Notes under the pieces: generated by a model
The model's input: the letters and a program-made list of their open reading frames with translations, nothing else
What the model was told of the DNA's origin: nothing
Database searches by the model: none
Source: Sporolactobacillus kofuensis
Lineage (GTDB): Bacteria > Bacillota > Bacilli > Bacillales > Sporolactobacillaceae
DNA: 64,000 nucleotides
Direction: 5' to 3'
Assembly: GCF_024125425.1 (NCBI RefSeq)
Contig: NZ_JAMXWN010000008.1
Span: 89,694 to 153,693 of the forward strand
In this document: positions 45,217-54,199 of the stretch, piece by piece
Position numbering within the stretch: the first letter of the stretch is position 1
Layout: every line of letters begins with the position of its first letter
Made by a program: the position numbers and the translations under genes

Positions 45217-46350
45217 ATGACCGTACGCACAAGTAAAAAAGCACCATTCAGATTTGATCAAGTCGGCAGTCTGCTTCGACCAGCTGCATTGAAGACTGCA
45301 CGTGAACAATTTCTTTCAGGAGAAATTGACCAAACTGCACTGACCCAAGTGGAAGACGAAGAAATCAAGAAAATTGTCAAGAAACAAATTGATCTTGGTC
45401 TTAAAGCAGTGACTGATGGTGAATTTCGTCGCAGCTGGTGGCATCTCGACTTTTTAGCCGGACTCAATGGTGTCGAAACGTATGCTCAGAATGCCAGTTA
45501 CAAATTTAAAGGGGCAAAAACCCGCGATACCAATGTCCGATTTAATGATAAGGTTTCTTACAATCCAAATCATCCATTCTTCGCTGCGTTTACATTTCTG
45601 CAGAACATTGTTCCTGATGGGATCCTCGCAAAGCAAACCATCCCCAGTCCAACACTCTATTTTCGAGACAATCGCGATGATAATGCTGTTCATTATTATC
45701 AATCCCGAAAGGACTTCTTAGATGATCTGGCAACAGCCTATCGTAAAACAATTCGACATTTTTATGATTTAGGATGTCGTTATTTGCAGCTTGACGACAC
45801 AACCTGGGCTTTCCTGATTAATCAAATCATCAATGCAAAAAGTCCTGAAGAAAAAGAAAAATACGAGCAAATCGCAAAAGATAGCGTCACCGTAATAAAT
45901 GGCGCACTGGATAACCTTCCTGATGATCTAACCATTACGACCCATATCTGTCGCGGTAATTTCAAATCCACTTTTCTTTTCTCAGGTAGCTATGGCCCTG
46001 TGGCAAGCTACCTCTCCCAGCTTCATATCGACGGCTATTTTCTTGAGTATGACAACGACCGTTCCGGTGATTTCTCGCCTCTTGGTGATCTTTTCACTCA
46101 AGGATCAGATAAGAAAGTGGTCCTTGGTCTTGTCACCTCAAAATTTCCAGAACTTGAATCTGAAGAACTGCTGCATGCACGGATTCAAGAAGCGACGAAC
46201 TATGTCCCACTGAAGAACCTTTGTCTCTCCACACAATGCGGCTTCGCCTCAACCGAAGAAGGCAATAAATTAACTGAGGAGCAGCAATGGGCAAAATTAA
46301 AATTAGTCATTGATACAGCAAAGGAAGTTTGGACAGGTAAGGAAGATTAA
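45217..46350 (+). CDS. Vitamin B12-independent methionine synthase family protein (YxjG/YxjH-like)
   Basis: The 377-residue protein is a MetE C-terminal-domain homologue. It begins with FRFDQVGSLLRPAALK and shows zinc-ligand motifs HICRGNFKS and CLSTQCGFASTEEGN, but lacks the MetE N-terminal half. Such short proteins in Bacillus act in methionine supply, possibly using other methyl donors. Control by the S-box supports the methionine role. AGGAGGAG precedes the ATG. A decayed copy of its 3' end lies at 51353-51450. Confidence 0.9.
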   Translation: MTVRTSKKAPFRFDQVGSLLRPAALKTAREQFLSGEIDQTALTQVEDEEIKKIVKKQIDLGLKAVTDGEFRRSWWHLDFLAGLNGVETYAQNASYKFKGAKTRDTNVRFNDKVSYNPNHPFFAAFTFLQNIVPDGILAKQTIPSPTLYFRDNRDDNAVHYYQSRKDFLDDLATAYRKTIRHFYDLGCRYLQLDDTTWAFLINQIINAKSPEEKEKYEQIAKDSVTVINGALDNLPDDLTITTHICRGNFKSTFLFSGSYGPVASYLSQLHIDGYFLEYDNDRSGDFSPLGDLFTQGSDKKVVLGLVTSKFPELESEELLHARIQEATNYVPLKNLCLSTQCGFASTEEGNKLTEEQQWAKLKLVIDTAKEVWTGKED

Positions 46351-46458
46351 CCCACATCAATCTTTTTTACACCGATCGACTCCCCTACTACAAACAACTC
46401 TTTGACATACTCCGAAATTCATTAACTCAGTTTCTATAAGTCTTCTCTCATTAAAATC

Positions 46459-46503
46459 AAAAAGGCCTCTAACCTAAGTTTCTTAGGGTTAGAGGCCTTT
46501 TTT
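46459..46503 (+). terminator. Terminator after the MetE-like gene
   Basis: AAAAGGCCTCTAACC pairs with GGTTAGAGGCCTTTT, with further pairing near the loop. A T-run follows on + and an A/T-rich tail on -. Confidence 0.9.
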
Positions 46504-46574
46504 CAAATAACATATACTTAAGGATAAATTTTTGGTATCAGTTTAGATCCTTTCATTAAAAGACTTACTTAATC

Positions 46575-47321
46575 TTACATAGCTTGTGCTGTCGGACGAA
46601 TAACAATATCATTTAATGCCGTATCCACTGGCATTTCAAGAACATCCTGAACAACTTGAGCAATACGTTCCGCTGGAACACCAAATTTTTTATAGAATTC
46701 CGTCATGCCGGCTTTCACATCGCCACTTGTTACCGTATTTAGCAGCTCCGAGTTGATAGCGCCTGGATAAAGAGCAGTAACACGCACATTTTTACCCGCT
46801 TGTGCTTCTTCTTCTCGAAGCCCTTCGTTAATCGCGCGCACCGCCCACTTTGTTGCGGAGTAAACTACACCTGCCTGATGTGAAAACAGACCGGCAACCG
46901 ATGACAAGTTGATGAAGTGACCAGTATTATTTTTGTGGAAAACCGGTTGTGCAGCGGCTATGCCATAGAGCGTTCCCTTTACATTGACATCAATCATACG
47001 ATCCCATTCGTCAATTTTTTGTTCTTCCAAAAGCGATTGCGGCATCAATCCGGCATTATTAATCCATACATCAATGGTGCCATATGCATCCAATGCTTTT
47101 TGAGCCAATGCCCTCACTTGATCTACATCGGTAACATCCGTCACCGCATATTCGGCTTGTCCGCCGACTGCTTCGATTTCTTCCTTAATTCGCTTTAAAT
47201 TCGCTTCACGACGTGCACCCAGCACAATTTTATCGCCAAGCTTGGCTTGATTTTTTGCAATGGCTTCTCCAATACCTGAAGAAGCACCCGTGATGACAAT
47301 GACTTTTCCTGAATCTTTCAT
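46575..47321 (-). CDS. Short-chain dehydrogenase/reductase
   Basis: The 248-residue classical SDR shows the TGASSGIGEAIAK cofactor motif near residues 10-22, NNAG (WINNAGLM), and the catalytic Ser, YSATK and Lys (SSVAGLFSHQAGVVYSATKWA). The ribosome binding site AAGGAGA fixes ATG 47321. It is the last gene of the MerR-linked redox cluster on this strand. The substrate is unknown. Confidence 0.88.
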   Translation of the reverse strand: MKDSGKVIVITGASSGIGEAIAKNQAKLGDKIVLGARREANLKRIKEEIEAVGGQAEYAVTDVTDVDQVRALAQKALDAYGTIDVWINNAGLMPQSLLEEQKIDEWDRMIDVNVKGTLYGIAAAQPVFHKNNTGHFINLSSVAGLFSHQAGVVYSATKWAVRAINEGLREEEAQAGKNVRVTALYPGAINSELLNTVTSGDVKAGMTEFYKKFGVPAERIAQVVQDVLEMPVDTALNDIVIRPTAQAM

Positions 47322-47385
47322 TTTACAATCTCCTTCCAATTTATGGCATGCGCCACAAGCATCTGCCTTAGCACATAATCACCAA

Positions 47386-48234
47386 TTATTTCTTTCCAAG
47401 ACCAGTTAGAAACTCTACTGTCTCAGGATCATAATGTGAGAAAAATGCGCTCTTTCCAGTATCTAATCTAGATATTTTTTTCATTTCTTCTGCTGACAAT
47501 TCGAAATCAAATACATCGAAATTTTCTTCCATTCTGTTTTTGTGCGTGGATTTAGGAATAACGACGACGCCTCTCTGAATCAGAAACCGCAATGCAACCT
47601 GTGCAATAGATTTATTGTGATGCTCGCCAATCTCTTTTAGTGTTGGATTGGTAAACAAATCGTTTCTTCCTTCCGCAAAAGGTCCCCAGGACTCAATCTG
47701 CGTATTGTATTTCTTCATATAGTTCTGAGCCTGCACCTGCTGATTAAAAACGTGCGTTTCCACCTGGTTTACGGCCGGCACCACTTCGCTGAACTGAACA
47801 AGGTCAATATACCTGTCTGGATAGAAGTTGCTGACACCAATGGCTCTTATTTTTCCTGCTTTATAAAACTCTTCCATAGCACGGTATGTTCCATAATAAT
47901 CATTAAATGGCTGATGAATTAATAAAAGATCCAGATAGTCCAACTGTAGTTTTCTTAATGATTCTTCAATGGAAGCCTTCGCTTTTTCATAGCCGGCATT
48001 GGAGATCCATACTTTTGTGGTAATGAATAATTCATCTCTTGGTACACCACTTTTTTTAATCGCGCGTCCTACAGCTTCTTCATTTCCATAGGCCTGCGCC
48101 GTATCAATCGAACGGTAACCCACGTTGATTGCATCAAGAACACAACTTTCGCATTCCTCCTGATCTGCAATCTGATAGACGCCATAGCCTAAAATCGGCA
48201 TTTTTACATCGTTATTCAAAGTGACAAAGTCCAT
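47386..48234 (-). CDS. Aldo/keto reductase
   Basis: The 282-residue AKR has the active-site tyrosine in [17 protein letters not shown], the lysine in FITTKVWIS, the histidine in [12 protein letters not shown], and the NADPH-binding [14 protein letters not shown]. It reduces aldehydes or ketones with NADPH and fits a detoxification role next to the SDR and the MerR-type regulator. Confidence 0.9.
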   Translation of the reverse strand: MDFVTLNNDVKMPILGYGVYQIADQEECESCVLDAINVGYRSIDTAQAYGNEEAVGRAIKKSGVPRDELFITTKVWISNAGYEKAKASIEESLRKLQLDYLDLLLIHQPFNDYYGTYRAMEEFYKAGKIRAIGVSNFYPDRYIDLVQFSEVVPAVNQVETHVFNQQVQAQNYMKKYNTQIESWGPFAEGRNDLFTNPTLKEIGEHHNKSIAQVALRFLIQRGVVVIPKSTHKNRMEENFDVFDFELSAEEMKKISRLDTGKSAFFSHYDPETVEFLTGLGKK

Positions 48235-48402
48235 TATTTGTCCTCCTCATACTCTCATTTACCCGCAATTACAGTACCGTCACAGCTCACCACAAATCTC
48301 CCAGTGTACATTATCTCAAGCAAATATAACGGACATTTCCTTCTTCTACCAAGTTTGCCATAGCGCCACCGTTTCTTCAGCCGGTACATGGTTGTATTTT
48401 CT

Positions 48403-48819
48403 TTAGTTTAATTTTCCATAAACATCATCGGTTACAGCTTCCAGCCATTCATTGGAAGCTCCTTCCGCCGGAACTTCCACGGCAAGATGCGAAAACCAGC
48501 GATCACGTGCAGCACCATGCCAATGTTTTATTTCAGGTGGAATATTGACCACATCTCCAGGATGCAGTTCCATGGCTTCTTTTCCCCATTCCTGATAGTA
48601 GCCCCGGCCGCCGGTTACGAGCAAAATCTGTCCACCTTTATGATGAATATGCCAATTATTTCGGCACCCCGGTTCAAAAGTCACGTTGCCGATCGTAACT
48701 CCGGTTGTTGTCAGCATATTCAAATATGCTTGACCGATAAAATTACTGCTGAACTGTTCTGGGAGTTTGTCCCCAATTGGAAAAATAGCACCCTTGCTTA
48801 AGTCCTTTGATTCACTCAT
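48403..48819 (-). CDS. Cupin-domain protein
   Basis: The 138-residue small cupin has conserved metal-ligand histidines in NNWHIHHKGGQILLVTGGRGYYQ and in the second motif HPGDVVNIPPEIKHWHGA. Small cupins of this type usually occur beside carboxymuconolactone decarboxylase-like genes, as here. The reaction is unknown. GGGGGT precedes ATG 48819. Confidence 0.82.
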   Translation of the reverse strand: MSESKDLSKGAIFPIGDKLPEQFSSNFIGQAYLNMLTTTGVTIGNVTFEPGCRNNWHIHHKGGQILLVTGGRGYYQEWGKEAMELHPGDVVNIPPEIKHWHGAARDRWFSHLAVEVPAEGASNEWLEAVTDDVYGKLN

Positions 48820-48868
48820 GTTTCTTACCCCCATCTTTTTTTATTTATTAATTTGCGTTTATGAGACT

Positions 48869-49636
48869 TTATTTTGTTTTCTCAACTTGATTTGCCGCTT
48901 CGTTGACACAGCGTAACGCGTTCAAACTTCTAGGATAGCCAATATAAGGCAGACATTGAGATATGATTTTTATCAAGAATGCTTTGTCATTGCCCATACG
49001 CATGTTGCCCACGGCATGACTGGTCAGCTGAGGCTCACAACCACCTTGTGCTGATAAGAAACAGAAGGTAATCATCTCGCGTGTCTTATAATCAAGCCCG
49101 CTCCGTGTGTAATAATCCCCAAAGCAATTGTCTGCCAGCCAATGGTTAATATGTCGTGATTCAACTGGTCCGGACTTATAGAACTCTGCCATTTGAGTAC
49201 CGAAGATATCAACTTGTGCCTGAATTCCCTTTTTCAAACGGTTTTCTGTCGTCGTTGTCGCCTGTCCTTCCAGCGGCAACTTAATTCCTTGATCCGACAG
49301 CACTTCATTGGTTGCCTGAAGAAAATCAAACACTCTGCCGATGCCGAGGTAGGCCACCGCCTGGTATACAACCTCTTTGATTTCAATCGGAGTGACTCCG
49401 AAGTTCATAGCTGCTTTCACCATCGCCTTGTATTCATTCACACACTGTGCGCCAATAAGTGTTGCCAGAATTGCTAACATTCGTGTCCGGTCATCAAGGT
49501 CGTCACTGTTCACAACTTCATCAAAAGCAAAGTTGTCAAAGCGTTCAATAAACTCAGGATCTGTTTCCAAAAGTTTTGATTTATATCCTGGAAACATGCG
49601 TTCATGGTATTTATTAGAATAATCTGTTATTTCCAT
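48869..49636 (-). CDS. Carboxymuconolactone decarboxylase family protein
   Basis: The 255-residue protein contains two CMD-like repeats. The first has ILATLIGAQCVNEYKAMVKAAMNFGVTPIEIKEV and the second has REMITFCFLSAQGGCEPQLTSH and LIKIISQCLPYIGYP. The cysteines hint at an AhpD-like redox use, but CxxC is not present, so the activity is unknown. ATG 49636 has GAGG seven bases upstream; ATG 49660 is a possible earlier start. It is first in the cluster behind a MerR-type promoter. Confidence 0.82.
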   Translation of the reverse strand: MEITDYSNKYHERMFPGYKSKLLETDPEFIERFDNFAFDEVVNSDDLDDRTRMLAILATLIGAQCVNEYKAMVKAAMNFGVTPIEIKEVVYQAVAYLGIGRVFDFLQATNEVLSDQGIKLPLEGQATTTTENRLKKGIQAQVDIFGTQMAEFYKSGPVESRHINHWLADNCFGDYYTRSGLDYKTREMITFCFLSAQGGCEPQLTSHAVGNMRMGNDKAFLIKIISQCLPYIGYPRSLNALRCVNEAANQVEKTK

Positions 49637-49678
49637 ACTATTACCTCTTTTTCTCATCATTTTCTTTCCTTTATTAGC

Positions 49679-49709
49679 CTAGTCCTTGGAGTGAACTCTA
49701 GGTTAATAG
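49679..49709 (-). promoter_or_regulatory. MerR-type promoter of the redox cluster
   Basis: On the minus strand TTAACC and TAGGCT are separated by a 19-bp spacer. The spacer holds the dyad CTAGAGTTCACTCCAAG, typical of the AdhR/NmlR branch of MerR proteins, which activate by untwisting overlong spacers. Confidence 0.68.
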
Positions 49710-49782
49710 AAACTTACAGAAACAAAGAGAAAAATGACTACGGTTAATCCTATATTAATGTTAACCTTCTGCTCATTTTCTC

Positions 49783-50166
49783 TTATTCAAATGGTTTCAA
49801 CTCTTTCTCAGCAACCACCATATGGCTTCGATAATTGTCTATTTTATAGTTCAAGCGATCTAATGCACTCTGCATAGTGTCAATTCGATCTTGAAGTTCA
49901 TTTCGCTGTTCTCGTAAGAGATCAACTCTTGACTGAATGGTACCGTCACCCATACGAAAAAGCTGCAAGTACTCAATTAGCGCTTCGATAGGCATACCTG
50001 CGTCACGCATACAACGACTAAAAGTTATCCAGCGCAAGTCTTCATCATCAAAGTCACGTACACCATTTTCAGTTCGCTTAACCGGAGGAATCAAACCAAT
50101 ACGCTCATAGTAACGAATCGTATCCGCTGATACATTTGTTTCTTTACTGGCCACTTTAATATTCAT
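49783..50166 (-). CDS. MerR family transcriptional regulator
   Basis: The 127-residue protein starts with the MerR helix-turn-helix (MNIKVASKETNVSADTIRYYERIGLIPPVKRTENGVRDF) and continues in a long dimerisation helix. It resembles the AdhR/YyaN aldehyde-sensing branch. It lies directly upstream of the carboxymuconolactone decarboxylase gene on the same strand, and matching operators occur at 49679, 50308 and 50963. The likely inducers are reactive aldehydes, an inference from relatives. Confidence 0.88.
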   Translation of the reverse strand: MNIKVASKETNVSADTIRYYERIGLIPPVKRTENGVRDFDDEDLRWITFSRCMRDAGMPIEALIEYLQLFRMGDGTIQSRVDLLREQRNELQDRIDTMQSALDRLNYKIDNYRSHMVVAEKELKPFE

Positions 50167-50307
50167 ATCTTTTTCAATCCTTTCTCTTAATGTGTTTACC
50201 CATTTTGCATTAGACTCATTGACACCCAGATTTAATCAAGGTAATTATTTACGATCATTCATGAGGAACATGACAAACATTAGAAATCAAGAGAACCACT
50301 TTTAAGT

Positions 50308-50339
50308 TACCTTAAACCTTTAAGTGAACTCCAAGTCAA
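50308..50339 (-). promoter_or_regulatory. MerR-type promoter of the regulator gene
   Basis: On the minus strand TTGACT (50339-50334) is followed after 19 bases by TAAGGT, with GGAGTTCACTTAAAG inside the spacer. This is the same operator family as at 49679, so the regulator is probably autoregulated. Confidence 0.6.
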
Positions 50340-50343
50340 GGAT

Positions 50344-50859
50344 TTATTCCCATTTATTTTTTTCCTTTGGAAGTATTAAAACTAATGTGACGATTAAAGC
50401 AAGAAACAACATAATACTTCCAACTTTCAAGGCAATCTCCACTTGGGCTGTTCGTGTAATCACTACATCTGATGAGTTCTCCATTTTTGCAGCAATGGCT
50501 ACTAAAATTGCGAGTCCTAAGGATCCGCCAAGTTGATGTGCTACATTCACGACACCGGAAGCGGCACCGGAATCCCGTGCTTCAGTACCAGAAATCCCGG
50601 CACTTGTTAATGGACTTAGCGAAGCACCTTGGCCAATTCCTATTAATATCATTGGTAAAGCAATGGAGATCCAATAATTACTCGTCATTGAGACTTGGCT
50701 TAGCCAGAACATTCCCAGCAGTGTAATTGCTAAGCCTGCCACGAGTAAAATTGAATTATTATAACGTTTTGTCAAACGTGGTACATAAAGTAAAAGCTAC
50801 TGGAATACCACCATTAGCAGCCACAAAAATGTTTTTGAAATTCCTCTCTCTGAATCCAT
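50344..50859 (-). pseudogene. Internally deleted MFS (DHA2-type) drug exporter
   Basis: The C-terminal 143 residues are clear: the LTKRYNNSILLVAG segment, MILIGIGQGASLSPLTSAGI, SGAASGVVNVAHQLGGSLGLAI and a final span. Upstream in the same frame is LLLYVPR and then an in-frame TAG. Before that comes a plausible N-terminus (MDSERGISKTFLWLLMVVFQ from ATG 50859). About 300 middle residues are missing, so an internal deletion joined start and end. It sits beside the MerR gene and another MerR-type promoter, which suggests it was once a regulated exporter. Confidence 0.7.
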
Positions 50860-50962
50860 CGCGATATTATAACTTATCACAGTTAACTTTCAGATTTTTC
50901 AACAAATCATTCAATTTGGTACTTTCCCTCTGCAAATGATGCCTACGCTCCATACTCCAAGT

Positions 50963-50993
50963 AGTATACTTCTTGGAGTAAACTTCAAGGCAA
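50963..50993 (-). promoter_or_regulatory. Third MerR-type promoter, before the deleted exporter
   Basis: On the minus strand TTGCCT (50993-50988) and TATACT (50968-50963) are 19 bases apart. The dyad CTTGAAGTTTACTCCAAG inside the spacer matches the two other operators. It would have driven the now broken exporter gene. Confidence 0.65.
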
Positions 50994-51199
50994 GAGGCGT
51001 TTTCAATAAGAAATGATTTTCTAATATTCAAGCACGCAACCCTACATTCCAAGGTTTGCGTGCTATTTACCAGATAGCCTAAAATTAAGCAGTTAGATAT
51101 TTTTCGATTCTTCTTCCAATATTTAGTAATTACATAAATCTGTTCACATGCCAGAAGAATAACCAAAAATAAGTTTTAAATCATATGCAAATTAAAAAG

Positions 51200-51234
51200 C
51201 TTCAAAAACCGTGTGACGTGAACGATTTTTGAAG
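51200..51234 (-). terminator. Hairpin resembling a terminator
   Basis: CTTCAAAAACCG and CGATTTTTGAAG pair with one mismatch; on the minus strand TTTTT follows. It lies in the degenerate 50860-51618 stretch, which otherwise holds only the MetE-like remnant and the third MerR promoter. Confidence 0.5.
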
Positions 51235-51352
51235 TCTCAAAATAAGTTATTAAATTCTCCAAATGGGGACGGTGAGGTTGAACCCACATCCAGAAGCATC
51301 GTGATTTAAGTTTCTACGAGCGTAGTCGGCATATTAGTAACTTAGCGTTTTT

Positions 51353-51450
51353 AACGAAGAAGGCAATAAATTAACAGAATCGCGGCAATGAGTAAAAATA
51401 GAATGAGTAATCGAAACAGCAAAGGAAGTCTGGGCAGATAAGGAAAAGTA
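51353..51450 (+). pseudogene. 3' end remnant of a second MetE-like (YxjG/YxjH) gene
   Basis: The sequence follows the last ~95 bases of the gene at 45217-46350 closely. GAAGAAGGCAATAAATTAAC is shared exactly, and ACAGCAAAGGAAGT is shared near the end. Small deletions and stops destroy the frame. Upstream similarity fades quickly. It records an ancient duplication of the S-box-controlled gene. Confidence 0.75.
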
Positions 51451-51618
51451 TTGCTCTTGATTCAAGGATCAAGTAAAAAATCATCAAGTAAGTAGAAGAG
51501 GGTATCTCATAGTCACAAAATCGACTTTCGAGTTACCCTCTTCTTGTCATACGAAACATAGAATTGTTAATAAATTCTCTTTTTATATTGCCCCATCCTA
51601 ACGAAAATCACACCTCCA

Positions 51619-52482
51619 TCAATGCTCAAGCGCTATTGAAATTTCCACTTCAAAAGGATGATCCCGTTCAACATAGATCAATTCTTTCTTTTCGTTGTAC
51701 TCATTCTTTTTCGCTGTCCAAGGCTCGATGCACACATAATCATGACCAGGTTCAGACCAAAGCATTACATAGCGGAATGCCTTACTTTTCTCAATGACCA
51801 ATTTCGTGTCCTTATCAAACGGAGCAACAATTTTGTCCGAATCATCCGCATAAACAACGGCTTCCGGTAGATTCGTCAAGTCAATTTCTCCGTTGAATGA
51901 TTTGACCTTCTGATCATTGTAGTCAATATATGAGCTCGTCTTTGTATTGAGCAATAAATGTTTGTTCTTAATATTAAAATATGGATGGAAACCTGGATAA
52001 ATTGGCATTTTGCTCTCTGATTGATTTCGATAGCTTTGCCGAATTGTCAGTTTTTCTCCGGAGAGAACATAGGTGAAAACTACTTCAAATTCAAATGGAA
52101 ATTGTTCTAATGTACTCTTATCACTTGCAAATTGAAGCGTAACTTCAGCATATGACTGCTCTGATTTCTGGTCAATGACTTGCCATGGACGCTGACGAGC
52201 AAGTCCATGATTTTCCATGATATAAGTTTTATTGCCTAACAAATAGCTCTTATCAGGCAATTGTCCGGCCATAGGAAAAAGAACAGGAATGCCCCCGCGA
52301 ACATTTTTGGAAGGATCGAAAAGCGTATCCTTTTTCAAATAAAGCACATCTTTGCCAATGATATTAAAGGTACTGACGATTCCGCCTCGTTCCGGACAAA
52401 TGATGACATATGCCTCTATTCCAGACAATCGGATAAAGGTCAAGCCATTCTCTTCATACGAAGATACTCCATAATCCACCAT
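51619..52482 (-). CDS. Aldose 1-epimerase family protein (LacX-like)
   Basis: The 287-residue galactose mutarotase-fold protein has GGIPVLFPMAGQLPDKSYLLG and MENHGLARQRPWQV near residues 69-110 (catalytic His in NHGLAR), YPGFHPYFN and SEPGHDYVCIEPWTA. It interconverts anomers of a sugar or sugar phosphate. AAAGGAG is seven bases before ATG 52482. With the DeoR-type gene and an RpiB remnant upstream it formed a sugar operon. Confidence 0.83.
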   Translation of the reverse strand: MVDYGVSSYEENGLTFIRLSGIEAYVIICPERGGIVSTFNIIGKDVLYLKKDTLFDPSKNVRGGIPVLFPMAGQLPDKSYLLGNKTYIMENHGLARQRPWQVIDQKSEQSYAEVTLQFASDKSTLEQFPFEFEVVFTYVLSGEKLTIRQSYRNQSESKMPIYPGFHPYFNIKNKHLLLNTKTSSYIDYNDQKVKSFNGEIDLTNLPEAVVYADDSDKIVAPFDKDTKLVIEKSKAFRYVMLWSEPGHDYVCIEPWTAKKNEYNEKKELIYVERDHPFEVEISIALEH

Positions 52483-52503
52483 ATCCAAGCTCCTTTGCTT
52501 CTG

Positions 52504-52617
52504 TCATCTGTTTAGAGAACTTAATCGTGGTAAAAGCCCTCGTCCCACTTCTTGATAAGTTTTAAGATGTTCTTTCAACGCAAAGCCATTTGCATCTGCC
52601 CTTATAATTGCTTTCAT
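52504..52617 (-). pseudogene. N-terminal remnant of an RpiB/LacA-type isomerase
   Basis: A 37-codon frame with a good ribosome binding site (GAAGGAGC) begins MKAIIRADANGFALKEHLKTY, the recognisable start of RpiB/LacAB sugar-phosphate isomerases. It then shifts into unrelated residues and stops 21 bases before the epimerase start. Most of the gene has been deleted. Confidence 0.6.
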
Positions 52618-52856
52618 GCTTAAGAGCTCCTTCAAGATGTCCACGATCTGTTGAGATTGGAAAGTAATCTCAGTAAATATGAATATATATCTATTTGTTT
52701 TCTAACGTTTATTTTTGTTTCTTGTATATTTTGACATGTTTTCTTTAACTTGAACACTCATACATTCATCGTTCACAATTTTATGATTTAACATGAACAA
52801 AGAGCAGTTCAGATCCTTATTACATCCAAATTTCTGCTCTTATTAATACATTTTTT

Positions 52857-53621
52857 TCATCTAATAATCTTAACCCTATCTTTGTAATAAGAAACATATT
52901 TGGATTCGATCGATGAATCAGTAATGATCGCTGTTAATTTGCGGACATCATACAAATTATGAAATGCTTCAACACCAAACTTTGTACTGTCTGCCAAAAT
53001 ATATGTTTCGTTTGCATTATCCAAAACAATTTTTTGGGCGATGCCTTCGTCTTCATTAGCAGTGGTAACATTAAGCCCAGAAATTCCGTTTGTTCCTATA
53101 AATGCCTTGGTAACATTAAATTCTTTCAATAATTTATTTGTAAAATAACCAACAAAGGTCTCCGTTCGTGCACGATAGCGTCCGCCAACCAGTATTATCT
53201 CAAATTGGGGGGTATCATTTTTAAACTGTTCAAATACTGAAACGGAATTAGTCACAATATCCAGATGCTTGAAATGTTCCTTATCTAGATAATCATGAAT
53301 GAAGCCGGCTGTTGTTCCCGGCCCAATAAACACAACATCCTTATTTTCAATAAGTGCTACCGAACGCTGTGCAATAGCCTTTTTTTTCTCAATATTAATT
53401 TCTTGCTTCTGTATGTGAGACAGTTCATGATAACCTTTTGCCCCTCTTTTTTTTGCTCCGCCATGTATCCGATCAACCAAACCTTTTTCCTCAAGATCGT
53501 CCAAATCACGACGAATGGTCATCTCGGTAACATCTAATTTTTTTGCTAAATCCGAAACACTTGCTAATTCGTTTATTTCAATATCTCTAAGAATTGTTTG
53601 ATATCTTTCTTCCTTTAACAT
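52857..53621 (-). CDS. DeoR family transcriptional regulator
   Basis: The 254-residue protein has the DeoR helix-turn-helix (VSDLAKKLDVTEMTIRRDLDDLEEKGLVDRIHGGA near residues 18-52). The sugar-phosphate-binding domain contains VVFIGPGTTAGFIHDYL, FVGYFTNKLL and YILADSTKFGVEAF. It is a repressor of sugar catabolism that releases DNA on binding a phosphosugar. Its operon partners are the RpiB remnant and the epimerase. The gap 52618-52856 contains a weak AAGAGCAG/CTGCTCTT hairpin. Confidence 0.88.
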   Translation of the reverse strand: MLKEERYQTILRDIEINELASVSDLAKKLDVTEMTIRRDLDDLEEKGLVDRIHGGAKKRGAKGYHELSHIQKQEINIEKKKAIAQRSVALIENKDVVFIGPGTTAGFIHDYLDKEHFKHLDIVTNSVSVFEQFKNDTPQFEIILVGGRYRARTETFVGYFTNKLLKEFNVTKAFIGTNGISGLNVTTANEDEGIAQKIVLDNANETYILADSTKFGVEAFHNLYDVRKLTAIITDSSIESKYVSYYKDRVKIIR

Positions 53622-53684
53622 CGAGATTCACTTCGTTCCTTTTTAGGCTTTTTCAGAATATTTATATCTAACGGTCATTTATTT

Positions 53685-53924
53685 TTACACTTTAGACTCA
53701 TTATAATATAAAATAACCCATGATTTCCTCTGCTGCTGAAAGTCTGCATCCATATGGTATCGTTCCGGATCCCTGCCTGATTCCATCCATTTGATCGCGC
53801 ATTCCAGATCATGAATCATCCCGCCGATAATTGGTTTGTCTCCATCCGGATCCGCGGCTTCATAAGCAGCTTTCATTTCTCGCAGAGATCGCTTGTATTC
53901 ATAAATCAATTTACGTATGCTCAT
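53685..53924 (-). CDS. Truncated phage ArpU/sigma-like regulator
   Basis: The 79-residue protein starts MSIRKLIYEYKRSLREMKAAYEAAD and contains GGMIHDLECAIKWMESGRDPERYHMD. This is the N-terminal pattern of phage late-gene regulators of the ArpU/Xpf type, normally about 130-170 residues with a C-terminal DNA-binding helix-turn-helix. Here the protein ends in WVILYYNESKV without that part. The truncation coincides with the left edge of the phage-like region, so the prophage probably lost its late half here. Confidence 0.6.
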   Translation of the reverse strand: MSIRKLIYEYKRSLREMKAAYEAADPDGDKPIIGGMIHDLECAIKWMESGRDPERYHMDADFQQQRKSWVILYYNESKV

Positions 53925-53940
53925 TCCGCCGCATCTCCCT

Positions 53941-54069
53941 TTATTTCGGTTTCAGTGCGCCGCCTTTGACACGACGATACGTAGGATCGTTAACGCCCAT
54001 CAGCTCCTCAACCTGCCATGGCTTCATTTGCTTCGGCTTTTTCTGTTGTTTGGGCTTGTTCGTTTTCAC
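53941..54069 (-). CDS. Small basic phage protein
   Basis: The 42-residue protein starts at GTG with GGGGGGA upstream. It is lysine-rich at first (KTNKPKQQKKPKQMKPWQ) and ends VNDPTYRRVKGGALKPK. Its function is unknown. It lies 16 bases before the ArpU-like gene. Confidence 0.55.
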   Translation of the reverse strand: MKTNKPKQQKKPKQMKPWQVEELMGVNDPTYRRVKGGALKPK

Positions 54070-54094
54070 GCTGGTCCCCCCGTTATAGAAAACA

Positions 54095-54141
54095 AAAAAG
54101 GACACCAACCGGCGGGCTTTGCGTCGATCAGTGTCCTCAGG
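54095..54141 (-). terminator. Terminator of the toxin cassette
   Basis: On the minus strand AGGACAC and GTGTCCT pair around a loop of about 24 bases that has its own GCCCGCCGG-type structure. TTTTTTGTTTTC follows. It separates the cassette from the small phage genes to its left. Confidence 0.7.
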
Positions 54142-54199
54142 CTTTCCTATCTTGGACTAAAAAACTTAATTTTCCCTATTTAATTTAAGATAACAATAA

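Noticed and set aside
50867..51166. 99-codon minus strand frame
   Set aside because: It spans the third MerR-type promoter and has no family resemblance or ribosome binding site.
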